From Pseudophaeobacter profundi (GTDB lineage: Bacteria > Pseudomonadota > Alphaproteobacteria > Rhodobacterales > Rhodobacteraceae): 64,000 nucleotides of DNA. A program made the position numbers and the translations under genes. Each line of letters opens with the position of its first letter. The first letter of the stretch is position 1. This document shows positions 37,402 to 46,300 of this stretch, in pieces. Location of the stretch: positions 1-64,000 of the forward strand of contig NZ_JARJEF010000012.1 in the NCBI RefSeq assembly GCF_029697505.1, read 5' to 3'. The notes under the pieces are model-generated. The model was given only the letters and a program-made list of their open reading frames with translations, did no database searches and was not told the origin of the DNA.

Positions 37402-38235
37402 TCAATCCCGATACAGGGCTTCGGCGTGGAAGGTGACATGGTCTTCCATGAAGCTGGAAACAAAGAAATAGCTGTGGTCATAGCCAGGTTGCAGGCGCAG
37501 GGTGGCCTCTTGCCGCTGTTCGGCCAGCGCGGCTGCCAGGGCTTCGGGGCGCAGCAGGTCGATGAATTGATCATTGGTGCCGGTATCCACCAGTACCGGC
37601 CCGTCAAAGCCAGTGTCGCGCATCATCAGCGTGGCGTCATGTTTGGCCCAGGTGGTTTCATCGCTGCCCAGATAGGCGCCAAGCTGCTTGCGTCCCCAAT
37701 CGGCCCCGGTTGGGTTGCAGATCGGCGCAAAGGCGGAAACCGAGCGGAAGCGCCCCGGCAGGCCCATCGCCAGGGTCAGCGCGCCATGGCCGCCCATGGA
37801 ATGGCCGGTGATGGCCTGGCGGTTCAGATCAATGGCGAAGTTTTCCGCCAGAACGGCGGGCAGCTCTTCGGCGATATAGTCCCACATCTGGTAATGCGCG
37901 GCCCAGGGGGCCTGGGTGGCATTGACATAGAAGCCCGCGCCCTGGCCCAGATCATAGGCCTCGTCATCGGCGACGCCTTCGCCACGCGGGCTGGTGTCGG
38001 GAAAGACGATGGCGATGCCCTGTTCGGCGCACCAGGCCTGCGCCCCGGCTTTGGTCATGGCGTTTTCATGGGTGCAGGTCAGCCCGGAAAGATACCACAA
38101 GATCGGCACCGGTCCATCGCGGGCCTCTTCGGGCAGAAACAGGCCAAATGTCATATCGCAGTTGGTAACGCTGCTATTGTGGCGATAGACGCCCTGCTGG
38201 CCCCCAAAGGCCTTGTTTTGCGAAAGGGTTTCCAT
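37402..38235 (-). CDS. fghA: S-formylglutathione hydrolase
   Basis: 277 aa from ATG at 38235 (AGGAG upstream). Alpha/beta hydrolase of the esterase D family: nucleophile S146 in GHSMGGHGAL, YLSGLTCTHENAMTKAG near residue 48, and the acid/base pair in VDTGTNDQF and YDHSYFF. Hydrolyses S-formylglutathione to formate and glutathione in formaldehyde oxidation. Heads an operon with sthA and yaiI; the formaldehyde dehydrogenase is not in the window. Confidence 0.92.
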   Translation of the reverse strand: METLSQNKAFGGQQGVYRHNSSVTNCDMTFGLFLPEEARDGPVPILWYLSGLTCTHENAMTKAGAQAWCAEQGIAIVFPDTSPRGEGVADDEAYDLGQGAGFYVNATQAPWAAHYQMWDYIAEELPAVLAENFAIDLNRQAITGHSMGGHGALTLAMGLPGRFRSVSAFAPICNPTGADWGRKQLGAYLGSDETTWAKHDATLMMRDTGFDGPVLVDTGTNDQFIDLLRPEALAAALAEQRQEATLRLQPGYDHSYFFVSSFMEDHVTFHAEALYRD

Positions 38236-38367
38236 GGCGGGCTCCTGTGTTTTGGTTGACTTATCGCTACCTGTCGCAGGCGCGCGGGTCCAGTGCAGCC
38301 GCGGCGGCTGCGCCTGTTTTTGCGCCATTTGCGTTACAAAACCTTGAAGTCTGACCGCAAAACTGCG

Positions 38368-39333
38368 CTAGGGCAGCGAAACCCAGGCAATGACCATGGG
38401 AACGGTCACAATAGAGGCAATGGTTGAAATCAAGATCGCCGCCGAGGCCCGATGCGGCGCAACCCCATAGTGCTGGGCCAGCATATAGACATTGCCTGCC
38501 ACCGGCAGGGAGGCCGCGGCAATGGCAACCGTGGCGGCAAAGCTGGCAACCGGAAAGAGGTAAAGCATGCAGATCGCAACACAAAGAGGGTGCAGCACCA
38601 GCTTGGCAAAGCTGATCCAGCCAGCAATCTGCATCCGTTCCGCCGATTTCGACGCCAGCGAAGCGCCTATCGCAAACAGTGCTCCGGGGGTGGCCGCACC
38701 GCCAAGGATCGACAGAAAATCATTCATCGGCGCTGGAATCGGGATTTCAGCGGCAGACCATGCCAGCCCGGCACAGATCGCCAGGATCATCGGATTGCGC
38801 AGCAGCCCTAGCAGGACCAGTTTCACTGTCGCCAGCCCAAGACCGCTGGCCGAACCGTCCATCTGGCTCGCGCTTTGCGCCTTGCGTTGACCGATGTTGA
38901 TCAAAATCACGATCAGCGAGGAAAACACGACCAGGTCAATACTGAGAACCACCATCATCGGCCCGACCGAGGCCTCTCCGAACAGCATCGACATCATCGG
39001 CAACCCCAGAAAGCCGACATTGCCAATCGCGGCGCATTGCGCTTCGACGGCGGTGGTTGGCATATCCAGTCGCCGCAGCATCGCGACAAGGGTGACAATC
39101 AAATAGACCGCCATGGTGCCCGCCAAATAGGCCAGTACCAGATCCAGGTCAAAAATCTCGCCGAAGGAGAGATTGGCGGAAAAGCGGAAAATCATCGCCG
39201 ACAGGGGGAAGAAAAAGACGAATTTGGTCAGATAGGCGGTGGCTTCTTCACTAAAAAATCGCGTGCGTCCAGCCCAGTAACCCAGGCCAATTATTGCAAA
39301 GAAGGGGAGTGTTCTAAAGAAAATATCGACCAT
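38368..39333 (-). CDS. AEC-family (auxin efflux carrier-like) transporter
   Basis: 321 aa with ten predicted membrane helices in two five-helix halves; GNVGFLGLPMM in helix 4 and the second-half GNVYMLAQHYGV are the family's paired unwound-helix motifs. Bacterial members carry malonate, malate or other organic acids. Single gene, upstream region shared with a divergent TetR regulator. Confidence 0.85.
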   Translation of the reverse strand: MVDIFFRTLPFFAIIGLGYWAGRTRFFSEEATAYLTKFVFFFPLSAMIFRFSANLSFGEIFDLDLVLAYLAGTMAVYLIVTLVAMLRRLDMPTTAVEAQCAAIGNVGFLGLPMMSMLFGEASVGPMMVVLSIDLVVFSSLIVILINIGQRKAQSASQMDGSASGLGLATVKLVLLGLLRNPMILAICAGLAWSAAEIPIPAPMNDFLSILGGAATPGALFAIGASLASKSAERMQIAGWISFAKLVLHPLCVAICMLYLFPVASFAATVAIAAASLPVAGNVYMLAQHYGVAPHRASAAILISTIASIVTVPMVIAWVSLP

Positions 39334-39488
39334 TTTCGAAGTGGTAGCGGATCTGGTTGCAAAGGCAAAGCGGAAAGCGCGTCATATGGCGTCAGCTTGC
39401 TTTGTGGGGTCTTGCTATAGAAGAGTTGTTGACCCGCACCGCTGTCGTCTAGAATGGGGGCATTCCTGCCAGCGCCTTGAGGTCAGCC

Positions 39489-40115
39489 ATGAACGAACAC
39501 GCCAGTATCCTGCGAACGGGACGCAAATTTGATCAGGTGCTGCGCGGCGCGCGTGAGGTGTTTCTGGCCGATGGATTTGAAGGCGCCAGCGTCGACGATA
39601 TCGCCCGCGTGGCGGGGGTGTCCAAGGCGACGCTGTACAATTATTTTCCCGACAAGCGATTGCTGTTCATGGAGGTGGCGCGCAGTGAGTGCGCCCGCCA
39701 GGCGGATGCGCCAATGGATCTGGCAACCTGCAGCCGCCCTGCGCGCGAAATTCTGTGCCTCGCTGCGCGGCATATCCTGTCGGTTAGCCTGTCGGATTTT
39801 GGCCTCGGGATGTTTCGCATCTGCGTGGCCGAAGCCGACCGCTTTCCCGATCTGGGGCGCCAGTTCTACGAAAGTGGTCCGATGCTCGTACGGGGGAAAA
39901 TCCGCGATTACCTGTGCAGCGCCACTGCCAAAGGTGAGCTGGAGATTGAGGATTTTGACCTGGCAGCGGATCAATTCGCCGAGCTGTGCCGCGCCGATCT
40001 GGTGCCACGGTTGCTGTTCAAGATCGACAGCAGCTTTTCCGAGGCAGAGCGCAGCCGGGTGATCGAGGGGGCCGTTGATACCTTTCTGGCCCGCTATGGG
40101 GCGCGCAACACCTGA
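39489..40115 (+). CDS. TetR/AcrR-family regulator
   Basis: 208 aa from ATG at 39489; a TTG four codons earlier is less likely. N-terminal DNA-binding domain (about 10-56) with AREVFLADGFEGASVDDIARVAGVSKATLYNYF split over helices 1-3. The C-terminal part resembles the AefR-like effector domain. Probably controls the divergent AEC carrier gene, 155 bases away. Confidence 0.86.
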   Translation: MNEHASILRTGRKFDQVLRGAREVFLADGFEGASVDDIARVAGVSKATLYNYFPDKRLLFMEVARSECARQADAPMDLATCSRPAREILCLAARHILSVSLSDFGLGMFRICVAEADRFPDLGRQFYESGPMLVRGKIRDYLCSATAKGELEIEDFDLAADQFAELCRADLVPRLLFKIDSSFSEAERSRVIEGAVDTFLARYGARNT

Positions 40116-40211
40116 TTGACGTCTGTGGCTTGCGACATCATTCATCAGCTAAAAGGTTGAAATATTTTATTTCAGGCCGTGTTGGGTGATTTGGGTTCAA
40201 CGCGAAACGCT

Positions 40212-40727
40212 TTAGTGTGTCACCGCCTGATTTGGGGTCCGACGATAGGATTGGTGGCAGCTATGGCAGGCCTGCATCATTGCCGGAATACTGCGGCGCA
40301 GCCCGTTCAATGAACCGGCGTTCAGTTCTTTTGCTGCTATCTGGGCGGTCTCGGCGCGCTGCGTGAAATCCTGCCAGCGGCCCCAGATCTCGGGGCGTGC
40401 GTGCGAATTCGGCTCCATCCGCTGTTTCTTGAACCGTTTGGTGATCTTGCGGGTGCTGCCGATCAGGGATCGTCGGGCTGCTCTGGCTTGGGTGGCGTTA
40501 AAGATGCGGCGCCCGGCGACCATATCGCCCAGGGTGGTCAGGGCGGCTTTCTGGCCCTGCATCAGGGTCAGGCGATCGCGGACATGCTTGTCGGTGATGA
40601 TCGCGCTGCCTGCGTTCAGATCGGCCCCAAGCATGAGCAGGCAAAGCGCCAGACCAGAGACGAGACCTGCTAATGGCCGGAGCGCCAGCCTGCTTGCGCC
40701 TAACGGGCGCGGTGAAGGAGCAGTCAT
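40212..40727 (-). CDS. Cytochrome c'-like haem protein
   Basis: 171 aa. N-terminal hydrophobic export signal (about 15-42). A helical domain follows with RLTLMQGQKAALTTLGDM at its start and a C-terminal CHSCH haem-binding motif (ACHSCHQSYRR) close to the end, the arrangement of the four-helix cytochrome c' family. These bind NO or CO in the periplasm or serve as electron carriers. A long basic stretch (RKITKRFKKQR) in the middle is unusual. Single gene. Confidence 0.8.
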   Translation of the reverse strand: MTAPSPRPLGASRLALRPLAGLVSGLALCLLMLGADLNAGSAIITDKHVRDRLTLMQGQKAALTTLGDMVAGRRIFNATQARAARRSLIGSTRKITKRFKKQRMEPNSHARPEIWGRWQDFTQRAETAQIAAKELNAGSLNGLRRSIPAMMQACHSCHQSYRRTPNQAVTH

Positions 40728-40951
40728 TGTGGTCTCTCCCTATTGGGTGCGCGGCCAAAGACGGGGTCCTGACCAGAGTAGGTGGTCGGCGCGGGCCTGC
40801 TGGCATAGTTTCCGACAGCCGGGTTATTTCCGAGTTAAATATTGTAGCCCAAAGGGCAAGCCGCAGCAAAAAACGCGCGGTTTGGTGCTGGGGGGATCAA
40901 GCCAGGTGCGAAAGATCTTGATTTATGCAGCTGTTGCGGTGAATCTTGGGT

Positions 40952-41296
40952 ATGAGCATAGAGAAAACTCCGCCCTCTCAGGGGGCTGTGATACCGCAAC
41001 AGGTGGCCTTTGATCGGCGCGAGATGTCGGTGATCCTGTCGCTCTATGGCCGTATGGTTGCTGCCGGAGAATGGCGCGACTACGGCATTTCCTGCCTGCG
41101 CGACCTGGCCGTTTTTTCGATCTTTCGCCGCACCGCCGAACATCCGCTGTACCGGATTGAGAAACAGCCCAAGCTGCGCAATCGGCAGGGGCAATATGCT
41201 GTGGTGGGCATGGACGGCCAGATCTTGAAACGCGGCAGCGATTTGAAATCAGTGCTGCGGGTGCTGGAACGCAAGCTGATCCGCGCCGTCAAATAG
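40952..41296 (+). CDS. DUF2794 protein
   Basis: 114 aa from ATG at 40952 (TTG at 40946 also in frame). Landmarks: VAFDRREMSVILSLYGRMVAAGEW split over the first half, RDYGISCLRDLAVFSIFRR, and LRVLERKLIRAVK at the end, matching the DUF2794 family common in alphaproteobacteria. Function unknown. Confidence 0.8.
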   Translation: MSIEKTPPSQGAVIPQQVAFDRREMSVILSLYGRMVAAGEWRDYGISCLRDLAVFSIFRRTAEHPLYRIEKQPKLRNRQGQYAVVGMDGQILKRGSDLKSVLRVLERKLIRAVK

Positions 41297-41346
41297 GCTC
41301 TGCCCCCCCGGCAGTAAGTCTTGGCCCAGAGTTTACGCTGCGGGGG

Positions 41347-42090
41347 TCACAGTCGTTTATGTGCGGTGACGGGGCCGTCGCCCTGGTCGGCAATGCGCTG
41401 GATCGCCACCTGGAGCGGTTCCAGCGCCACGGCCATCGCATGCACATTGGCATGCAGCAGCGTGTCGGGGTCATGAACCCAGGCCACATGCCCCTTCCAG
41501 AACAACAGATCGCCGCGCTGATAGGCGCTCCCCTCCGGCAAGATGTGGCCGAGAGCATGCTCTTGTGGGGTGCTGTCACCAGGGCAGGGGATGGCACAGG
41601 CCAGGCAGGCAATTTGCACCAGCCCCGAACAGTCAATGCCAAAGCGGCTGTTACCGCCCCATAGATAGGGGGTGCCAAGGAAGCTCTTGGCCACCGCTAC
41701 CGGATCGTCCAGATACTGGCCAAGCGGCGTCAGATGCACCTTTGGCACAAAGCCCTGATCGGTGATGGCAAACCGTCCTGTGAACCCCGAAACCCGAAGC
41801 TGGCTGGCAAAACTCAGTGTCGCCGTGTCACGGGATTTGAAATCGGCCTGGGAATAGACGTGGCTGGCCGGGGTGCTGATCCAGTGGCTGGCCTGTTGCG
41901 CGGGGGCCAGGGCCGAGCATGGCAGAAAACCAGTGTAGCCATCTTTGGCCGCGCGCACCTGGGCCCAGTCGGTGTCTTGCTGCAAAACCGTGACAGTCTC
42001 GCCGTACAATAACTGGCGCTCTCGCGGGCCTGCGGGGGCCCGCAGGAGATCGACAACCGGCAGGGCAATACGGGCGGTGTTGGCGGTCAT
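41347..42090 (-). CDS. NlpC/P60-family peptidase with N-terminal SH3-like region
   Basis: 247 aa from ATG at 42090, just after the aminopeptidase stop. N-terminal about 110 residues look like two bacterial SH3-type repeats (LYGETVTVLQQDTDWAQVR, DGYTGFLP). The C-terminal NlpC/P60 domain has FLGTPYLWGGNSRFGIDCSG with the catalytic cysteine and the histidine in GHVAWVHD. No signal peptide, so it probably cuts murein peptides in the cytosol (gamma-D-Glu-diaminoacid endopeptidase). Same operon as the M17 aminopeptidase. Confidence 0.87.
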   Translation of the reverse strand: MTANTARIALPVVDLLRAPAGPRERQLLYGETVTVLQQDTDWAQVRAAKDGYTGFLPCSALAPAQQASHWISTPASHVYSQADFKSRDTATLSFASQLRVSGFTGRFAITDQGFVPKVHLTPLGQYLDDPVAVAKSFLGTPYLWGGNSRFGIDCSGLVQIACLACAIPCPGDSTPQEHALGHILPEGSAYQRGDLLFWKGHVAWVHDPDTLLHANVHAMAVALEPLQVAIQRIADQGDGPVTAHKRL

Positions 42091-42095
42091 TGCGA

Positions 42096-43520
42096 TTACA
42101 GCTCCAGCAGGGCGGGCAGGGCGGCAAACAGCGCCCGCCCGCCCTGGCCAATGCCGCCCTTGGGGCAACCGGGGGCGGCGCTGGGCATCCAGCCGTAGAT
42201 GTCAAAATGCATATAGCGGCTGTCAGCGGCAAAGCGGCGCAGGAATAGGGCGGCGGTGATTGAGCCGGCGAATCCACCCGCGGGCGCATTGTCGAGATCG
42301 GCAATGGCGGGTTCGATCATGCTCTCGTAGGGGGTATGAAAGGGCATCCGCCAGACCGGATCCGCCTGCGGCACCGCAGCGGCGGCCAGGGCCCCGGCAT
42401 CATCGTCTTGATCGGTGTAAAACGGTGCCAGATCCGGCCCCACGGCAACCCGCGCCGCGCCGGTCAGCGTCGCCATGGATATGATCAGATCGGGGGCGCC
42501 TTCCTCGGCCAGGGTCAACGCGTCAGCCAGCACCAGGCGGCCCTCGGCGTCGGTATTGTTGATTTCAACGGTCAGCCCACTGCGCGAGGTCAGCACATCT
42601 CCGGGGCGAAAGGCGTTGCCCGCAACGGAATTCTCGACTGCGGGAATCAGGACCCGCAGTTGCAGTTCTATCCCGGCAGACATGATCATCCGAGCCAGCC
42701 CCAACACATTGGCCGCGCCGCCCATGTCTTTTTTCATCAGCCCCATGCTGGCGCCGGGTTTGAGGTTCAGCCCGCCAGTATCAAAGCAGACCCCCTTGCC
42801 CACCAGCGTCAGGCTTGGGCCGCTGCTGCCCCAGCGCAGGTCAATCAGGCGTGGAGCCTGTTCGGCGGCGCGCCCGACGCTGTGGATCAGCGGCAGATTG
42901 GCCTCTAGCAGGTCATCGCCCACGATCACCCCGACCGAGGCGTCAAATTCGGCGGCCAGGGCCTCAACGGCCTGTTCCAGTTGGGCAGGCCCCATGTCGG
43001 CGGCAGGGGTGTTGATCAGGTCGCGGGTCAGGAACTCTGCCGCTGCCAGGTTTTCGACGGCGCGGGCATCCAGACCTTCGGGCGCGACCAGCTTGGCCCC
43101 CATTGCGGCGGCTTTTTTGTAGCGGGTGAAACGATACTGGGCCAGCAACCAGCCAAGGCATTCAGCGGCCAGCTGATCCGGCGACAGAAGCGCAGTTTTC
43201 CCGCTACTATGGATCAGCTGATAGCTGCCAGCGGGTAGTTTTTCCGCAGCGGCGGCCAGGGTGAATCGCTTGCGGGCGCGCAGTATCTCTGTGCCGTAGC
43301 CCGCTAGCGCCACAGTCGCAGCGGGATCTGCGCCCTCTGGTCCCCGTGCCAGCAGGCCGGGCACCAAGAGCGCCTGGCCATATGCGCCGGTAAAGCCATT
43401 TTGCGTGACCCATGTTTGCATCGTCTCTGGCTGATCCGCCAGCCAGTCTTGCAGCTGGTCCTGCGCAATCAAATAAAGCGGAACGTCAGTTGCAGTGGCT
43501 GGGGCAAAGCGAGGGGCCAT
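42096..43520 (-). CDS. M17 leucyl aminopeptidase family protein
   Basis: 474 aa from ATG at 43520 (CCGGAG upstream). Metal-binding core: LVGKGVCFDTGGLNLK and KKDMGGAANVLG, then the signature NTDAEGRLVLADAL. Removes N-terminal residues from small peptides using two metal ions. Five bases before the NlpC/P60 gene; together they fit recycling of cell-wall peptides. Confidence 0.92.
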   Translation of the reverse strand: MAPRFAPATATDVPLYLIAQDQLQDWLADQPETMQTWVTQNGFTGAYGQALLVPGLLARGPEGADPAATVALAGYGTEILRARKRFTLAAAAEKLPAGSYQLIHSSGKTALLSPDQLAAECLGWLLAQYRFTRYKKAAAMGAKLVAPEGLDARAVENLAAAEFLTRDLINTPAADMGPAQLEQAVEALAAEFDASVGVIVGDDLLEANLPLIHSVGRAAEQAPRLIDLRWGSSGPSLTLVGKGVCFDTGGLNLKPGASMGLMKKDMGGAANVLGLARMIMSAGIELQLRVLIPAVENSVAGNAFRPGDVLTSRSGLTVEINNTDAEGRLVLADALTLAEEGAPDLIISMATLTGAARVAVGPDLAPFYTDQDDDAGALAAAAVPQADPVWRMPFHTPYESMIEPAIADLDNAPAGGFAGSITAALFLRRFAADSRYMHFDIYGWMPSAAPGCPKGGIGQGGRALFAALPALLEL

Positions 43521-43719
43521 GGGGATACTCCGGTTGGGCGTCAAGAGCCATCAGAGTATCTGTCCCCCAGCTGCCTGCAAGCCCTGGCAGTTGTTTGTCG
43601 AAATAGATTTCCCAACTGGCGCCCCAGAGCTGCGGCCAGGCAGCGCAACAAGTCAAAGCCGCCCGGAACCGATCTGGTCACCGTGGCGGCTTGGCTGCTG
43701 CACAGTTGTGCAGAGCTAT

Positions 43720-44079
43720 CTAGACCGAGAGGTCCTGCTGATCCCAGACAGCGGTCAAAGAGCGTTCTCCGACTCGCAGCAGGCGGAACAGAATCGCCGC
43801 CACCGCTGGTGGATCTTTGCTATCAATCGCAAGTGTGACATCGCGCGCAATCGACGCCATTGCGCTCATGCCGATCTGATCTGCGATTGCAATAAGGGAC
43901 CGTGCATTTTTGCGCAGATCAACCATGTCGTCTTGCCGCCACAGGCGTTCGCAATGCGTCAGGCGCACTGCGAGTTCCTCGATGGCGCGGCAGACGACGT
44001 CTTCCGCTCCTGCTTCGCCCAATTGTGCATAAAGCGTACCAAGTTTGTCTGGATCCAGCTTTACGTTTTCTGCCTGCAT
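43720..44079 (-). CDS. Hpt-like helical protein lacking the phospho-histidine
   Basis: 119 aa from ATG at 44079; GTG codons nine or so residues earlier, after AGGG, are alternatives. All helical. The segment ARSLIAIADQIG (59-70) lines up with the Hpt phosphotransfer motif AHSLKGSAxxIG, but the histidine is R60 and K-G are I-A. The next helix (SAMASIARDVTLAI) fits the Hpt fold too. If so, it is a phosphotransfer-dead relative that could bind a response regulator or kinase. Divergent from carbonic anhydrase. Confidence 0.6.
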   Translation of the reverse strand: MQAENVKLDPDKLGTLYAQLGEAGAEDVVCRAIEELAVRLTHCERLWRQDDMVDLRKNARSLIAIADQIGMSAMASIARDVTLAIDSKDPPAVAAILFRLLRVGERSLTAVWDQQDLSV

Positions 44080-44256
44080 GACAGTGAGTATATTAGCCAC
44101 CACATTCACCCTAAATTTAATGTACCCCCACGGCACGCAGCCAATTTGACGCTGAGTGGTTGTCAAAAGGTTTCCGCCCGCCTGTTCAAATCGCTCGAAT
44201 TTGCTAACAATGCAGGATAATAACCCGGCTAACACTCACACCAGGGGATGCTTCTT

Positions 44257-44907
44257 ATGGAATTTGCCAAACCTCTACCCAGTTATCTGGTCAAGCGTTA
44301 TCATGGCTGGAAGGCCACATCGTACAAGGAAAACCAGGGCTGGTATCGCCGTCTGGCTACGGAAGGCCAGCGGCCGCGCGCCATGGTGATTTCCTGTTGT
44401 GATAGCCGGGTTCACGTGACCTCTATCTTCGGGGCCGACCAGGGAGAGTTCTTTATTCACCGCAATATTGCCAATCTGGTGCCGCCCTATGCGCCCGATG
44501 GCGATCACCACGGCACCAGTGCGACGGTGGAATATGCTGTAACTGTGTTGAAAGTGTCGCATCTTATTGTCTTGGGTCATTCGCAGTGTGGCGGTGTGCA
44601 GGGCTGTATCGACATGTGCAAAGGCCATGCGCCGATGTTGGAAGCCAAGGAGAGCTTTGTCGGGCGCTGGATGGATATCCTCAAACCCAAGTTCGAGCTG
44701 GTGGCGGAAATCGAAGATGAAGACCACCAGGCCCGGCAATTTGAACGCCAGGCGGTTGTGGCCTCGCTGGAAAACCTGATGAGTTTTCCTTTTGTTGACG
44801 ACGCGGTCAAAGGCGGCGGTCTTAGCCTGCATGGGCTATGGACTGACATCGGCGAAGGCGGGCTGGAATGTTATGACCCTGCGACGGGTCACTTCAAAAA
44901 AGTCTGA
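44257..44907 (+). CDS. Beta-class carbonic anhydrase
   Basis: 216 aa from ATG at 44257 (AGGGG seven bases upstream; ATG at 44248 lies at the site itself). Zinc and catalytic residues C47, D49, R51 (SCCDSR), H108 and C111 (GHSQCGG) are present. Interconverts CO2 and bicarbonate in the cytosol. Single gene; possibly supplies bicarbonate to biotin carboxylases such as the one in this window. Confidence 0.92.
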   Translation: MEFAKPLPSYLVKRYHGWKATSYKENQGWYRRLATEGQRPRAMVISCCDSRVHVTSIFGADQGEFFIHRNIANLVPPYAPDGDHHGTSATVEYAVTVLKVSHLIVLGHSQCGGVQGCIDMCKGHAPMLEAKESFVGRWMDILKPKFELVAEIEDEDHQARQFERQAVVASLENLMSFPFVDDAVKGGGLSLHGLWTDIGEGGLECYDPATGHFKKV

Positions 44908-44930
44908 TCTCTGCTGCCTTGCCCCCCGGT

Positions 44931-44947
44931 CCTGCCGGGCGGGCAGG
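44931..44947. terminator. Short hairpin between convergent genes
   Basis: CCTGCC-N5-GGCAGG between the carbonic anhydrase stop (44907, plus) and the DUF3095 stop (44956, minus). No clear T-run on either side. Confidence 0.35.
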
Positions 44948-44955
44948 AATCGCGC

Positions 44956-46107
44956 TTATTTGCCTATAGTTTTACCCATGTTTTTGGCAGCGCGGGTATA
45001 TCCACCGGCGCTGCCATCGACAAAATGCACATGATCGTCGCGGCTTGCCGAGGGCACGATGCAGGTCAGGCGGGCTTCCTGTTGGCTATGCAGGCCAAAG
45101 CGCACCTCTTGCGCGGCCTGCGCGCGGTACAGAATGGCGGTGATCTGATCGCGGATCTCGGGGGTGCAGTCGAGGGTCATCTTCAGCCCATCGTCGAATT
45201 TGCGATAATCGGCATTGGCGCTCATCGTTGCTTTGTAGCGGGTGGGGTTGAACTGTCCGGTGGGTTTGTTGCGGCGAAACAACAGGCTTGCCAGCAGCGC
45301 CGAGCCCAACAGCGCCAGCTGGCTTTTCCAGAGCGACCGGCTGCCATGGGTTAGCTTGGTTTCAAGCATGAGATCGGGGGGCAGCAGGTTCATGCCGGGG
45401 CCTTCCACCGGGACGGGATGCCCCCCACGCGCCAGCTTGGCCGTAAGGGCGAGGATCTCGGCGGTTATCTCGGCAAAACGCGCTGCGCTGGCCAGTGGAC
45501 CGGGTAGCATCACCAGCGACAGGATCAAACCGTTGCGGGCTGGAATCGTGTTCCAGCGGCAGGACAATCCTGTCAGGTCTGGCGGGGTGTGATCGTCGCT
45601 GTCGGCCAGCATGAAGCGGCCCTGTTTCATCTCGGCCTCGGCCCAGGCGAGGCCACCGCCGGAAAACATGGCGTAATCCGCATGATCTGACACCGCGTGG
45701 CGGGCGACGGTGACATCCAGCCCCTGGGCACGGACCTTGGCCAGCGGAATGGCGGCCACCCGCAAGGCGATGCCAAACTCTTGCTGGACCCAGTTGCGCA
45801 GGCGCACGAGGATGCGCCGGGAGGTATCCGCCTGCGCGGCAGGGACCGCAAACGAGGTGCCATCACCGCCAAAGACAAAGGGAAACGCGGCCCCTTCAAC
45901 GGCATTTTGCAGGGCAGCAATCACTGCGGCAGCAATCATATTGACGGTCTTGTACCGGCCGGCCGCAATAAGACCGGTGGAATCGACGATATCGCTGCAA
46001 CAGATCACCCAATCATCCGGCAGCGGCGTAAAGGCGGTGGGCTGGGCCAGATTGGCAAAGCGTGGCTGCCGGGGGAGCGCGTCATAAAAACCGTCGGGTT
46101 TTGTCAT
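44956..46107 (-). CDS. DUF3095 protein with cyclase-like motifs
   Basis: 383 aa. The first 90 residues contain CCSDIVDSTGL (36-46) and VFGGDGTSFAVP (78-89). Their order and spacing resemble the two metal-aspartate motifs of class III nucleotide cyclases (FxDIxxST ... GDG). D39 and D82 are the candidate metal ligands. The middle region (about 95-190) continues an alternating alpha/beta pattern; a membrane-like stretch lies near 265-280 (LALLGSALLASLLF). No HAMP or known sensor domain. Family function unknown to me; single gene. Confidence 0.75.
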   Translation of the reverse strand: MTKPDGFYDALPRQPRFANLAQPTAFTPLPDDWVICCSDIVDSTGLIAAGRYKTVNMIAAAVIAALQNAVEGAAFPFVFGGDGTSFAVPAAQADTSRRILVRLRNWVQQEFGIALRVAAIPLAKVRAQGLDVTVARHAVSDHADYAMFSGGGLAWAEAEMKQGRFMLADSDDHTPPDLTGLSCRWNTIPARNGLILSLVMLPGPLASAARFAEITAEILALTAKLARGGHPVPVEGPGMNLLPPDLMLETKLTHGSRSLWKSQLALLGSALLASLLFRRNKPTGQFNPTRYKATMSANADYRKFDDGLKMTLDCTPEIRDQITAILYRAQAAQEVRFGLHSQQEARLTCIVPSASRDDHVHFVDGSAGGYTRAAKNMGKTIGK

Positions 46108-46300
46108 GGGGCCACTCTCTCTTTATCGCGGCCCCTGTCGGAAGGTCAGGCCGGGCTGCTTGTCAGCAACATAGGCTGAACCATTTGATCTATAAACAAT
46201 TGTGTCGGTGCACCAAACATGCAAGCTCCTCTTTCTGTCCCCCTTACAAGATCCCGTGATGGGGCGCAGTGCTTTGACCGCAAGAAAGGGAGCGCCGCAA

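Noticed and set aside
36385-38259. 624-codon open frame on the plus strand
   Set aside because: Antisense to sthA and fghA, both with intact active-site motifs; translation looks like a frame shadow.
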